Assembly (NCBI GenBank): GCA_002385745.1
Contig: DGEC01000001.1
Location: forward strand, 1 to 26,827
Source: Firmicutes bacterium UBA3936
GTDB taxonomy: Bacteria; Bacillota; Dethiobacteria; Dethiobacterales; Dethiobacteraceae
Direction: 5' to 3'
DNA: 26,827 nt
A model generated the notes under the pieces. The model was not told the DNA's origin. It did no database searches and was given only the letters and a program-made list of their open reading frames with translations. Positions 15,876-23,360 of the stretch are shown here, piece after piece (the stretch's first letter is position 1; every line of letters begins with the position of its first letter). Made by a program: the position numbers and the translations under genes.

Positions 15876-16861
15876 TTTCCATCCTCCAGGAGGCGCAGCG
15901 CCAGCCCGCAGCTTACGGCAAACTCCGGCCTGCCTAATATGGCTTGCAATTCGTCGCTGCAGGCAACTGTTTCCAAAGAACAGGCAGTCTCGCAAGGCAC
16001 TTCCAATACTTCCTCCAGCATATCCGTGAGCCCGGGTATGACGGCCCCGCGCCCGCAGAGGATAACCCTGTCAACTTTGCCGAACCCTCCCTGTTCCCTG
16101 TAATAGTCGAGAGAAATCCGGATTTGTCCTGCTGCCGCGCCAAGATAACCGTTCAAGGAACTTTCAGGAGGAGCCTCCTGTCCTGCCGGGACGGCATCGC
16201 CAAGATACTGCCGGAGATGCAGCGGCAAAGCCCGGGCAAAGCGCGGCTTGCCGTTTACCGCCACAATAATGCTGCTTTCCTCCATGGCCAAATCTGCCAT
16301 AACCACTGTTCCTTCCCTCTTTCCTTCCGAAAGCAGCCGGAGAAGCGCAAGCGGCTCCGCCTCCACCGCCAAAGGACTCAACCCGCATTTTGCCAGAAGG
16401 TCAAGATTTTTTTTCAACTCCTGCTTTCTTGCGGCCGCAAGCAGCACTTCATAAACCGGGCCGCCCGCATCCTCTTCTTCTCCAAGGATAAAATAATCCA
16501 TTGCCATTTCCTCTAAGGGCAGGGGTAAATACCGGTCGGCCTGCAGAGAGAGCGCCTGCCCCAATTTATCCTCGGGCACCCGGGGGAAAAAAACAATGCG
16601 CAGTAAAACATTGCGGCTAAAAGTCCCAAGGACTACCCTTTTACTTGTGAAACCGGCTTTCCGCCACAACTCCTGCAGGGCCCTGCCGACTGCCCCCGTT
16701 TCCCTGACAACACCACAGGAGACAGAAGCAAAAGGAATTTCCAGCTCGCCGGCGGCAACAGCTATACCTGCATTTTGCCGGTTTCTTCTGATCTCCACAG
16801 CCCGGATAACGCCGCTGTCCAGTTCCAGGCCAACCACAGCCCTGTTTCTTTGGATTCCCAT
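15869..16861 (-). CDS. pilM: Pilus assembly protein PilM (actin-like)
   Basis: A 330-residue cytoplasmic, actin-fold protein that binds the N-terminus of PilN. It starts MGIQRNRAVVGLELDSGVIRAVEIRR, whose GLELDSG is the phosphate-1-like loop. The block VLLRIVFFPRVPEDKLGQALSLQADRYLPLPLEEMAMDY is the classic PilM signature. A later LARLLSEG...VVMADLAMEESSIIVAVNG and RVILCGRGAVIPGLTDMLEEVL complete the ATPase fold. The start is ATG 16861, with GGGGAG 6 bases upstream; a TTG at 16867 is less likely. It is 32 bases downstream of pilC and overlaps pilN. Confidence 0.95.
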   Translation of the reverse strand: MGIQRNRAVVGLELDSGVIRAVEIRRNRQNAGIAVAAGELEIPFASVSCGVVRETGAVGRALQELWRKAGFTSKRVVLGTFSRNVLLRIVFFPRVPEDKLGQALSLQADRYLPLPLEEMAMDYFILGEEEDAGGPVYEVLLAAARKQELKKNLDLLAKCGLSPLAVEAEPLALLRLLSEGKREGTVVMADLAMEESSIIVAVNGKPRFARALPLHLRQYLGDAVPAGQEAPPESSLNGYLGAAAGQIRISLDYYREQGGFGKVDRVILCGRGAVIPGLTDMLEEVLEVPCETACSLETVACSDELQAILGRPEFAVSCGLALRLLEDGKW

Positions 16862-16893
16862 CTCCAACTCCCCGTTTTACCTTCTTATGCTTC

Positions 16894-18099
16894 CTAAGAC
16901 AACTGCGTAAAAACAGAAAAAAGAGGCAGGTATACGGCAATTATCATTAAACCAACCACAGCTCCCACACCAATAATCAGTAGAGGCTCAATCAGACCGG
17001 ACAAACCCTTGGCCTGAGCCGCGGTTTCCGCCTCATAAAAATCGGCCACCCGCTTGAGCAGGCCCGTCAAATCCCCGCTTTCCTCGCCGACGCTAATCAT
17101 TAAAGTAACAAGCGGCGGGAACAAACCGCTTTCCTTTAACGGTTTTGCAATGCTTTCACCTTCCCTGATTCGCTTTCTTGCTTCTGTTACCGCAGCGGCA
17201 AGAAGCCTGCTGCCCGCGCAGCTTCCCGCCGTTTCCAGCGCCGCAAGCACGGGAATGCCTCCGGCAAGCAGGGTGCTTAATGTCCGGGAAAAACGGGCAA
17301 TGACGTTTTTTTGCATCAGGCTGCCTGCTATGGGAAGGCTGAATTTAATCCTCTCCAAAAGCCCCGGCAGCGCATTGCTTTTGAGCACGGCGCGCAAGAC
17401 AGAAGCCGGCAGCAGTAGGGCGGCTAAAGAAAAATGCCAATAGCTGCGCAGGAAGCTGCTGCTGTTAATTACAAGGACTGTCATACGGGGCAGGTCCGCT
17501 TCCGGCGGGTAATAGGCCGTTAGGGCCGGCACAATAAAAAGCAGCACGGCCACAAGCAGAAAAACGGCAAAAAAGAGTACCAGCACGGGATAAAACATGG
17601 CGGAGCGGATGCTGTCCTTCAGCTTTTTCTCACTTTCAAGCTGCCGGGAAAGACGCTTCAGGATTGATTCCAGTGTACCACCCAGTTCCCCCGCCCTGAC
17701 CATTTCCGCATAAACGGTTGAAAATACTTCAGGATAGACCCGCAGTGATTCGGAAAAACTGAGACCGCTTGCCACATTTGCAGCCACTCCCTTTAGCACT
17801 TTACCCAAAAAAGGATTTGCGGCCTGCTCTCCCAAAGCCTGCAAAGAGCTTGTCAGCGGGATCCCGGCTGCCAGCAAAGCAGCCAGCTGGCGGCTGAAAA
17901 AACTCAATTCTCCGGCACTTATTTTCTTTTGCGGCCGCAGGGCTTTCCAGAGCTGGAATTTTTTTATTTCCTTAATCTCCAGCAGCAGGCAGCCCGATTT
18001 GCGGAGGCGTCTTGCAGCATGCCTCACATTCTCCGCTTCCAGCTTTCCGGTAATTATCTCACCCTGCCTGCCCAGCACGGAATAGGAAAAGAACGGCAT
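16894..18099 (-). CDS. pilC: Type IV pilus platform protein PilC (T2SSF family)
   Basis: A 401-residue inner-membrane platform protein onto which PilB and PilT act. It contains two T2SSF repeats (about residues 60-185 and 265-390), each with FSRQLAALLAAGIPL / FSRTLSTLLAGGIPV-type starts, and about three membrane helices near 160-185, 215-235 and 370-395. The start is the ATG at 18099, since AGGTGA lies close upstream. An ATG at 18129 would add 10 residues. It is the first gene of the pilus operon, in contrast to many loci where pilB and pilT come first. Confidence 0.95.
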   Translation of the reverse strand: MPFFSYSVLGRQGEIITGKLEAENVRHAARRLRKSGCLLLEIKEIKKFQLWKALRPQKKISAGELSFFSRQLAALLAAGIPLTSSLQALGEQAANPFLGKVLKGVAANVASGLSFSESLRVYPEVFSTVYAEMVRAGELGGTLESILKRLSRQLESEKKLKDSIRSAMFYPVLVLFFAVFLLVAVLLFIVPALTAYYPPEADLPRMTVLVINSSSFLRSYWHFSLAALLLPASVLRAVLKSNALPGLLERIKFSLPIAGSLMQKNVIARFSRTLSTLLAGGIPVLAALETAGSCAGSRLLAAAVTEARKRIREGESIAKPLKESGLFPPLVTLMISVGEESGDLTGLLKRVADFYEAETAAQAKGLSGLIEPLLIIGVGAVVGLMIIAVYLPLFSVFTQLS

Positions 18100-18174
18100 T
18101 TTTTCACCTGCATTGTCAATAGACAACATTTACCAATTATTTTCTAGAAATAATTAAATCTTCCTGCAATAAGT

Positions 18175-18200
18175 ATACAATTTTTTAGAAAATATTGTAT
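18175..18200. repeat. Inverted repeat in the pilC/pilin divergent region
   Basis: Perfect 7-bp arms ATACAAT (18175-18181) and ATTGTAT (18194-18200) with a 12-base A/T-rich core. The right arm includes the -35 of the rightward promoter. The repeat lies 75 bases upstream of pilC on the minus strand, so it could be a shared operator or a bend. No regulator can be named. Confidence 0.4.
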
Positions 18201-18223
18201 CTTTATACCAATTAAGGTATAAT
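18195..18223 (+). promoter_or_regulatory. Promoter of the pilin-like gene with internal inverted repeat
   Basis: TTGTAT (18195-18200), 17 bases, then TATAAT (18218-18223): a sigma-A-type site with a perfect -10 and a weak -35. Between them lies TATACC-AATTAA-GGTATA (18204-18221), 6-bp inverted arms whose right half overlaps the -10. This is where a repressor could bind. The ATG is 33 bases downstream of the -10, with AAGGAGG before it. Confidence 0.6.
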
Positions 18224-18255
18224 TTATTCATATTAACCCTTTAAGGAGGCGGCAA

Positions 18256-18657
18256 ATGCAGGCTATCATGCAAAAAACAAAAGAACAGCATGGCTTTACC
18301 CTTGTGGAACTGGTAATTGCCGTCATTGTACTTGGCGCCCTGATACTAATTGCGCTGCCTGTTTATAGCAATGTCACGGCAAATGCCAAGAGGAGAACGG
18401 TTGAAGCCAACCTGAAAATTATTGACGGGGCAATTGCCGTTTACCGGGCTGCCGAGGGACTACCGTCCGAAGAAGAAAAAGAAATTGAAACAACTGATAT
18501 ACTTAACGGTTACCTGGAAAAATGGCCGGAAGGCCCCGATATGGCAGATTACGGGATTGAAAACGGCAAAGCTGTGGTCGATCTGCCGGATGAATCCTGG
18601 GCCGGCAGCCTAAAAGGCAAAGAGAAGATTAAGCTGGAAGACCTTAAATGGGATTAG
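18256..18657 (+). CDS. Type IV pilin-like protein (prepilin)
   Basis: The only clear plus-strand gene. Its 133 residues carry a class III signal: MQAIMQKTKEQHG then FTLVELVIAVIVLGALILIALPVYSNVTANAKRRTVEANLKIIDGAIAVYRAAEG. The Gly before the cut and the +5 Glu are both present. The C-terminal part is short and acidic (ETTDILNGYLEKWPEGPDMADYGIENGKAVVDLPDESW), like ComGC or major pilin subunits of Gram-positive pili. AAGGAGG lies 6 bases before the ATG. It is the best candidate for the major pilin of the divergent pil operon, with its own promoter and terminator, so its level can be set apart from the machine genes. It has no cysteines. Confidence 0.88.
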   Translation: MQAIMQKTKEQHGFTLVELVIAVIVLGALILIALPVYSNVTANAKRRTVEANLKIIDGAIAVYRAAEGLPSEEEKEIETTDILNGYLEKWPEGPDMADYGIENGKAVVDLPDESWAGSLKGKEKIKLEDLKWD

Positions 18658-18670
18658 AATTACATATTTA

Positions 18671-18700
18671 AAGGGCCCCCAAAGGAGCCCTTAATTTTTC
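18671..18700 (+). terminator. Terminator after the pilin-like gene
   Basis: Stem AAGGGC-C-CC / GG-A-GCCCTT with one mismatch and a CAAA loop, followed by AATTTTT. It starts 14 bases past the stop at 18657. It lies between convergent genes and could slow transcription from the right as well, but the T-run on that side is poor. Confidence 0.75.
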
Positions 18701-18740
18701 GTCAATTTTTGCAGCCAGACCGCCTTGCCGGAAAGCGGCA

Positions 18741-20117
18741 TTACATTAACAGCCACATCAGGTAATTAAAGAGTCTTTCCTCCAAAGCCTGCAGTTTGTC
18801 TTTCCCGTGTTCGGAGATATCGGGATTTATAGCCTTATAATCTTCCCAGGTGGTAAAGTACCTGCTTTCCAGGGGCCTTGACGGCTCTACCCGGTAGTCT
18901 TCTTTCCTGAATTCTTCTCCCGCTTTTTCTCCCGGATTGCTGTAGACCCCGTAATCGCGGACTGTCTCCAGCACGGCAATGTAATTGTCCAGATTCAGGT
19001 CGCTGATGGATACGGGGCCCTTATCCAGTGAGAAACGGTACTTGCCGCCGGGAGCCAGAATATCCAGCATTTTCTTGGCATAATCCACACATTCCTGTTT
19101 TGTGTGGGTTTTTAGCATTACCAGCGGGTACATGCCGACAATAATATGTTTTTTGCCCAGTTTTTCTTTAATCAGCTTCATGTCACCGTATTCAAACATT
19201 ATCACCGTGTCCGTCGGCAGTTCATACAGGTAATCAAGGTAGCGCGTCCAGTCATCTTCGCAGAAGATGCTGGCATGAATGCCCATGGAGGCATATTCGT
19301 CCAACTGCCGTTTAAAAGTCGGCCAGTACAGTTTGGCAAAATCCTTCTCCCGCATGTAAGTAGGCATATGCAGCGGCATGCCTACTCCCCCGTAATTGGA
19401 AATCACATCAGGAATGCCTTTTTTCAGGACAATGGGATATAAAGCCTCACAGGCTTCCGCAACCTTTTCCGGTATCCTGCGCACATCCTTGCTGATGCCG
19501 GTAAAGCCGCGCAACTGGTCCGCCAAAAAATCAAAGGGAGTGGCGGTAAATCCGGATGATCCGGGAGGCGCACCGGGATAGTAGCCGTGTTTTTCCACCA
19601 GTTCCGCCAAAAACGGCGCCAGTTCCGCGTTGTCACCCTCATAGGCCAGGATGCTCTTGGTAAGTGAAAGGGCCATTTTAACCGGATCGCTTGGGTCAAG
19701 GGCTTTATACTGCCTGGGAATAACCCGCTCCAGCAGGCAGTCATAAGGCTTTTCAATCAGGTAGTCATAATCTTCCTCGCTCATTCCCATAACTTCAGGA
19801 TGCTGGATATAACCGCTGGAGGACATGACGAAAGACTGGGATTCCAGTATCTGATAAAATGACGGGTAGCGCAGTGAGCCCCCTACAGGCAGCGTATCGG
19901 AATAGAGCAGCTCGCACATCTTCTCCGCCGCCTCCCTGATCAGTGAAGGCTTCCAGTGGGCTTCTGCAAGATCAATGCCGGCCCACTCCGCCAGCGGCTG
20001 CAGGGGCATCGTCGCCCCGACGGGCACCCGTTTGGGAATTTTGTTGTCCATTAAATCTTGAAAAATACTTGTTCTTTCCTGCTGCAGCTTCTTTGTGTCA
20101 ACAGTCATTGTACTCAC
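18741..20117 (-). CDS. Uroporphyrinogen-decarboxylase-fold protein, corrinoid methyltransferase-like
   Basis: A 458-residue TIM-barrel protein of the URO-D/MtaA/CmuA superfamily. In anaerobes many of these move methyl groups to or from corrinoid proteins. Conserved features are the PFDFLADQLRGFTG block (about 190), PLHMPTYMREKDFAKLYWPTFKRQLDEY (about 250-280) and KKHIIVGMYPLVMLKTHTKQECVDYAKKML (about 325-355). In MtaA-type enzymes zinc is bound by H-x-C and a later Cys in APGCG. Here the matching places read I-F-C (IFCEDDW) and APGGKY, so only one ligand remains by this alignment made by eye. It is a single gene with its own leader (20118-20217). No corrinoid protein or activator is next to it. 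Substrate unknown; true HemE is unlikely because of length and motifs. Confidence 0.75.
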   Translation of the reverse strand: MSTMTVDTKKLQQERTSIFQDLMDNKIPKRVPVGATMPLQPLAEWAGIDLAEAHWKPSLIREAAEKMCELLYSDTLPVGGSLRYPSFYQILESQSFVMSSSGYIQHPEVMGMSEEDYDYLIEKPYDCLLERVIPRQYKALDPSDPVKMALSLTKSILAYEGDNAELAPFLAELVEKHGYYPGAPPGSSGFTATPFDFLADQLRGFTGISKDVRRIPEKVAEACEALYPIVLKKGIPDVISNYGGVGMPLHMPTYMREKDFAKLYWPTFKRQLDEYASMGIHASIFCEDDWTRYLDYLYELPTDTVIMFEYGDMKLIKEKLGKKHIIVGMYPLVMLKTHTKQECVDYAKKMLDILAPGGKYRFSLDKGPVSISDLNLDNYIAVLETVRDYGVYSNPGEKAGEEFRKEDYRVEPSRPLESRYFTTWEDYKAINPDISEHGKDKLQALEERLFNYLMWLLM

Positions 20118-20217
20118 CTGCTTTCTTTGCTGTTATTTATTTTTCTAGTTCTACATCCTGCCTGCAAATCCTTTTGCCCTTCCGCCTCAAAGCGGCAAAC
20201 AGTCCCGCCTTTTTGCA

Positions 20218-20248
20218 TAAAAAGGCCCCTTGGGCAATCCCAAGGGGC
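20218..20248 (-). terminator. Strong terminator of the surface-fibre cluster
   Basis: On the minus strand a perfect 10-bp stem (20225-20234 with 20239-20248) with an ATTG loop, followed by CTTTTTAT. It begins 7 bases past the stop codon of the LPXTG-type gene. It ends the cluster and separates it from the methyltransferase-like gene. The 100 bases to the left form the leader of that gene. They hold a small GC hairpin but no riboswitch that I recognise. Confidence 0.93.
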
Positions 20249-20255
20249 ATTCTTC

Positions 20256-21257
20256 TTAATTTTCCCTGGCTTCCGCCTGCAGCTTGAAGCCCACGAGTAT
20301 CAAGAGCAGGCCGAGGATTAAAAGGTAGACCTCCGGGCCGCCCGTCCTGGGCAGTTCCGGCTCCACTGTTATTTCCTTCTCCTCATCCTCGCCCCCCGTC
20401 TTCGGCGGCTCCGGCTCAACATTAATTTCGCTCCGGTACCGGTTTTTAATAACCACGTACTCCGTGCCCGGGGCAACTGTTACAGTTACCGGTCCAGTCA
20501 GGCAGACATAATCCGAATCGGGATCGGGCGCCACTTCCTCTATGGTGTAGCTGCCGCCCGCCTGAAGCCCGTTTAAGACAACGGGCTTGCCGGCGCTGAA
20601 AGGAACGGGCTCCCCGCCGTTAATCCGGACATGGAAAACTTCCGACCTGTAAGGCTCCAGATCGCTTAAATCATTATTTTCCGCGTCAAGTACCTGCTTG
20701 GCTATTACAAGCCGGGCTCCTTCAGGCCTTTCTTCCCGGCCCGGGGGACCCGGGGGGCGATCCCTGTGGGCTGTAAAGACAAATTTTACGCTCACTGATT
20801 TTCCCTGGAATTCATTGCCTGTTTCCGGTCCGGGCAGATGGACGGAAATATTAAGCCTGCGGCTGTCGCCGGGCTCAAAATTCCCAAGCTCGCAGGAGGA
20901 AAAGCCGCTTATTTTTTCTTCGTAAGCCACATTACCCAGGTATGTAATTTTCATCTCGAGCCGGTCAAACAAATCGGGGCCTGCCGGGGCCTTGTCCACC
21001 CTCTCCATGCCCATCATCACATAAAAGGGCTTTTCGCCTTGATTCCTAACGGTTATCCCGGCTTCCTCCGTATCGCCGGGATACATATTTCCCGCATCAA
21101 AAAGAGGGGTTCCCGAGGAAATTATCTCCAGCCCCATTTCCGTGCCCACAACTTCCAGGGCAAAAGCGCTGCCCTGCTCAAAGGCCATGGCAAAACCGGA
21201 GGCGATCATAATAACTCCCATTATTATTGAAAGCGAACCGATTATTTTCCTTTTCAC
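20256..21257 (-). CDS. TasA-like / SpaA-like surface protein with LPXTG-type anchor
   Basis: A 333-residue protein. An N-terminal signal (MKRKIIGSLSIIMGVIMIASGFAMA) leads to a TasA/camelysin-like domain (about 45-165). This has NPGD-like NMYPGDTEEAGITVRNQG and the family end motif LPGPETGNEFQGKSVSVKFVFTA. A linker of Pro, Gly and Arg (165-179) follows, then a Cna-B/SpaA-type prealbumin-like domain (about 180-274, LVIAKQVLD... to YVVIKNRY). Next is a Pro/Glu stalk with PPKTGG (284-289) and LPRTGG (302-307), a membrane helix (310-325) and the tail KLQAEAREN. LPRTG fits a sortase site; no sortase is in the window. GTG start with AAGGAGGG. It is last in the cluster, probably the wall anchor of the fibre. 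Confidence 0.8.
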   Translation of the reverse strand: MKRKIIGSLSIIMGVIMIASGFAMAFEQGSAFALEVVGTEMGLEIISSGTPLFDAGNMYPGDTEEAGITVRNQGEKPFYVMMGMERVDKAPAGPDLFDRLEMKITYLGNVAYEEKISGFSSCELGNFEPGDSRRLNISVHLPGPETGNEFQGKSVSVKFVFTAHRDRPPGPPGREERPEGARLVIAKQVLDAENNDLSDLEPYRSEVFHVRINGGEPVPFSAGKPVVLNGLQAGGSYTIEEVAPDPDSDYVCLTGPVTVTVAPGTEYVVIKNRYRSEINVEPEPPKTGGEDEEKEITVEPELPRTGGPEVYLLILGLLLILVGFKLQAEAREN

Positions 21258-21303
21258 AGCCGTCCCTCCTTTTGACCCGGGAAATATGCCTTATTAAGAA
21301 AGG

Positions 21304-21329
21304 CTGCGGCCGGCCTTAACCGGCCGCAG
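21304..21329 (-). terminator. Hairpin between two surface-protein genes
   Basis: Perfect 10-bp GC-rich stem (21304-21313 with 21320-21329), 6-base loop. On the minus strand it is followed by CCTTTCTTAA, a broken T-run. It lies 24 bases after the stop at 21354. It probably acts as a partial terminator or a 3' end stabiliser rather than a full stop, because the next gene has no evident promoter. Confidence 0.55.
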
Positions 21330-21353
21330 ACCAATTGCCTATTACTTGTCTGT

Positions 21354-22529
21354 CTACTGCAAGGGATTCATGCTACCCCATACTTCATCTCTTGCCCCGT
21401 GGGTAGTCTGTACTCCGTCAAATTTACCGCTTAGGACGAAGCGCTTGTCCTGGTATTCATTACCCGTACCCGGGCCGTCCAGTTCAATCCACAGGTACAG
21501 TTTTGCGGTTTGCCCCGATTCAAGTTTTCCATTATCTCCATTATAGACAAAATACTTTTTGCCGTTCTGATCATACATTTCCGTCCAGAGCCCCGCGCTA
21601 TCATCATGGATATTCAGGCTGACAAGATCCGGATCGCCTTCGCTAAAGGGAACCCACTTGCCGCTCTCTTCATCAAACTGCTGCCATTCACCTGCGAATG
21701 TAGCCCTGACATAGGCGCTCTTTGTGCCGATATTACGGACATAGTAGCCGATTTTATCTTTGTCGCCGGGGTTCCACCTGACAAGCTCCATGTTCCGCAC
21801 CATGACGGCGTTCAGGTCAAAAGCGTCATTATCATCCCGGTTCCAGATACTTTTTTCATAATCACTGCCGCAGGGATCGGTCACGTCAACTACCCTTACA
21901 TACTGGAACCACTCGGTATTATCCGGCAGATCGAGTTCATTTAATTTGCGCGGGTACTCGCCGTTATCGGCAGTACCAACATAAACCCAAGCATAATTGT
22001 CCGGGTTGCCGCCATTGTAGTATTGGCCCACATAGACTTTCGCTTTTTCCTCAGGCCAGCCGCTCCAGGTTTCTTCGACCGCCAGGACCAGGCATTTGCC
22101 CTTTGGAATTATTTGCTCGTTGAATTTAACAATTATTTCCCCGCCCCGTCCCTTCCAGGCTTCCGGGTTCGGTTTGCTAACGTCAATACTCTCGTCTTCT
22201 TCCATATAAAAGCCAAGGCTGAAGAATTTATCGTCCAGTTTCAACACGGCGTTCGGGTCTCCTCGGCCACTCTTGACGGGCTCCCTTGTCGGTCGTGTCC
22301 CCTGGGCAAAATATACGACTTCTTCCGGCAAGATGTCCACCAGCTTCCAGCGGTCATCCAGGTCTTGCGGGTCGGAATTGATTACGCCGGCCTCGATAAG
22401 CAGGGTGCCGGCGGTAAAGGTTTGCGGCCCCGTCTTGTCGCTGTCTGTAAACCAGGCCATGGTGTAGCCCCCGACCAGGATGGCCGCCAGAATGACGCTG
22501 ACAACTATGGAAGCAAGCTTGATACGCAT
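21354..22529 (-). CDS. SipW-type secreted protein, large TasA/camelysin-like
   Basis: A 391-residue exported protein. The signal MRIKLASIVVSVILAAILVGGYTMAWFTDSDKT is of the SipW-dependent type: a hydrophobic run, then TMA-WFTDSD, followed by the TasA-like FTAGTLLIEAG. The end keeps the family close LDGPGTGNEYQDKRFVLSGKFDG. A middle region (about 50-230) is not like TasA. It has YVGQYYNGGNPDNYAWVYVGTADNGEYPRKL and two cysteines (near 145 and 210). The C-terminal half has a second TasA-like block (MVRNMELVRWNPGDKDKIGYYVRNIGTKSAYVRA). The start at ATG 22529 matches the M-K/R-x-K of its paralogues; GTG 22538 is closer to the ribosome site. It could be a fibre subunit or a minor, larger partner. 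Confidence 0.8.
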   Translation of the reverse strand: MRIKLASIVVSVILAAILVGGYTMAWFTDSDKTGPQTFTAGTLLIEAGVINSDPQDLDDRWKLVDILPEEVVYFAQGTRPTREPVKSGRGDPNAVLKLDDKFFSLGFYMEEDESIDVSKPNPEAWKGRGGEIIVKFNEQIIPKGKCLVLAVEETWSGWPEEKAKVYVGQYYNGGNPDNYAWVYVGTADNGEYPRKLNELDLPDNTEWFQYVRVVDVTDPCGSDYEKSIWNRDDNDAFDLNAVMVRNMELVRWNPGDKDKIGYYVRNIGTKSAYVRATFAGEWQQFDEESGKWVPFSEGDPDLVSLNIHDDSAGLWTEMYDQNGKKYFVYNGDNGKLESGQTAKLYLWIELDGPGTGNEYQDKRFVLSGKFDGVQTTHGARDEVWGSMNPLQ

Positions 22530-22557
22530 TGGTATCACATCTTTCCTATTATTTGCC

Positions 22558-22585
22558 GGCGGGCATGCCGGCCGGCATGCCCGCC
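22558..22585. repeat. Perfect 28-bp palindrome between surface-protein genes
   Basis: Arms of 14 bases (22558-22571 and 22572-22585) are exact reverse complements with no spacer. Each arm has the form GGCGGGCATGCCGG. As RNA it gives a very stable hairpin. It lacks a T-run on either side, so full termination is unlikely. It sits between the stop at 22607 and the start at 22529. Likely uses are mRNA stabilising, processing or partial termination. Confidence 0.75.
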
Positions 22586-22606
22586 TTATTCAATTAGAAA
22601 AACGGG

Positions 22607-23332
22607 TTATTGATCTTCAGGAGGAGTTGGTAATACCTCGTCGGTAAACGGGCAGGTAAACTCGGGATATGGAGCATCATCATGCTTCTGTTTCGCCAGG
22701 ACTGTCAAAATGAGATTTACGCTTGTACCCTGGTACTTGTTGTCAGCCCCTTCCGGCAGGGTAAACTTGACCCTGTAGGTTAATTTCTGATGCTTTCCAG
22801 AGCCTTCGGGATACAAATCCGCTTCGCCGAAAACAATGTGGTTAGCATGCTCATACTCATCGGGAGCATTAGGACTGAGTGTACCAGTCTCTCCAAGTGT
22901 GCCTTTGTAAATTACACCAGGCTCCCAATCAGGATTAAAAATATCATTTGCCCTCTCCACAAGCGTGACTTCAATATCCAGTACTTCAGACAGCGGGTTT
23001 GTTCCATATTCTTTTTCCGCGAGAATTGGATTATCAAGAGCTTCACCATAGATGTCTTCATAGCACAGGATGCCTATGAAATCCAGTTTCTTTGTCCCGA
23101 TATTTTCAACTTCAAACTCATATTCAAAAAAATCGCCGGGGTTCAAATTCTCAATATTGACAACATCACTGTTGACAATACCCTTATCTTCAATTTTAAC
23201 CAGCAGTGTCCCGGCTGTAAAAGTCTGCTCGGCTGTCTGATCCTGGTCCGTAAACCAGGCCATGGTGGCGCCGCCGATCAGCAGGGCAGCGAGAGCAATG
23301 ACAACCATACTCAAAAAGATTTTTCTTTTCAT
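22607..23332 (-). CDS. SipW-type TasA/camelysin-like fibre protein
   Basis: A 241-residue secreted protein. The signal MKRKIFLSMVVIALAALLIGGATMAWFTDQDQT leads to the typical TasA-class start (EQTFTAGTLLVKI), then NLNPGDFFEYEFEVENIGTKKLDFIGIL and the end motif LPEGADNKYQGTSVNLILTVLAKQ. This is the closest to TasA/CalY of the four substrates. It is the first gene behind the c-di-GMP riboswitch. The start at 23332 is backed by GGAGGGAAGG, 3-8 bases upstream. An ATG-frame extension to 23452 would run through the riboswitch and is rejected. A C-terminal tail (about 215-241) has two Pro-rich runs and one Cys. It is probably the main matrix-fibre subunit, by analogy. Confidence 0.87.
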   Translation of the reverse strand: MKRKIFLSMVVIALAALLIGGATMAWFTDQDQTAEQTFTAGTLLVKIEDKGIVNSDVVNIENLNPGDFFEYEFEVENIGTKKLDFIGILCYEDIYGEALDNPILAEKEYGTNPLSEVLDIEVTLVERANDIFNPDWEPGVIYKGTLGETGTLSPNAPDEYEHANHIVFGEADLYPEGSGKHQKLTYRVKFTLPEGADNKYQGTSVNLILTVLAKQKHDDAPYPEFTCPFTDEVLPTPPEDQ

Positions 23333-23337
23333 TTCCT

Positions 23338-23350
23338 TCCCTCCGTGGAG
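23338..23350 (-). promoter_or_regulatory. Ribosome site with possible anti-Shine-Dalgarno
   Basis: On the minus strand CTCC (23347-23350) precedes ACGGAGGGAAGG. The CTC can pair with the GAG of the ribosome site. CTCC could alternatively pair with GGGG at the 3' edge of the aptamer (23363-23366). The stems are short, so translational switching is plausible but not shown. No terminator hairpin lies between aptamer and ATG. Confidence 0.35.
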
Positions 23351-23360
23351 ATATATTTTT

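Noticed and set aside
15876..15995. 40-residue N-terminal extension of PilN
   Set aside because: It lies wholly inside pilM. The PilN signature INLLP and the ribosome site place the start at 15875.
20118..20217. Cobalamin riboswitch before the methyltransferase-like gene
   Set aside because: Expected for a corrinoid system, but the leader is only about 100 bases and no B12-box-like block was seen. Only a small GC hairpin is present.
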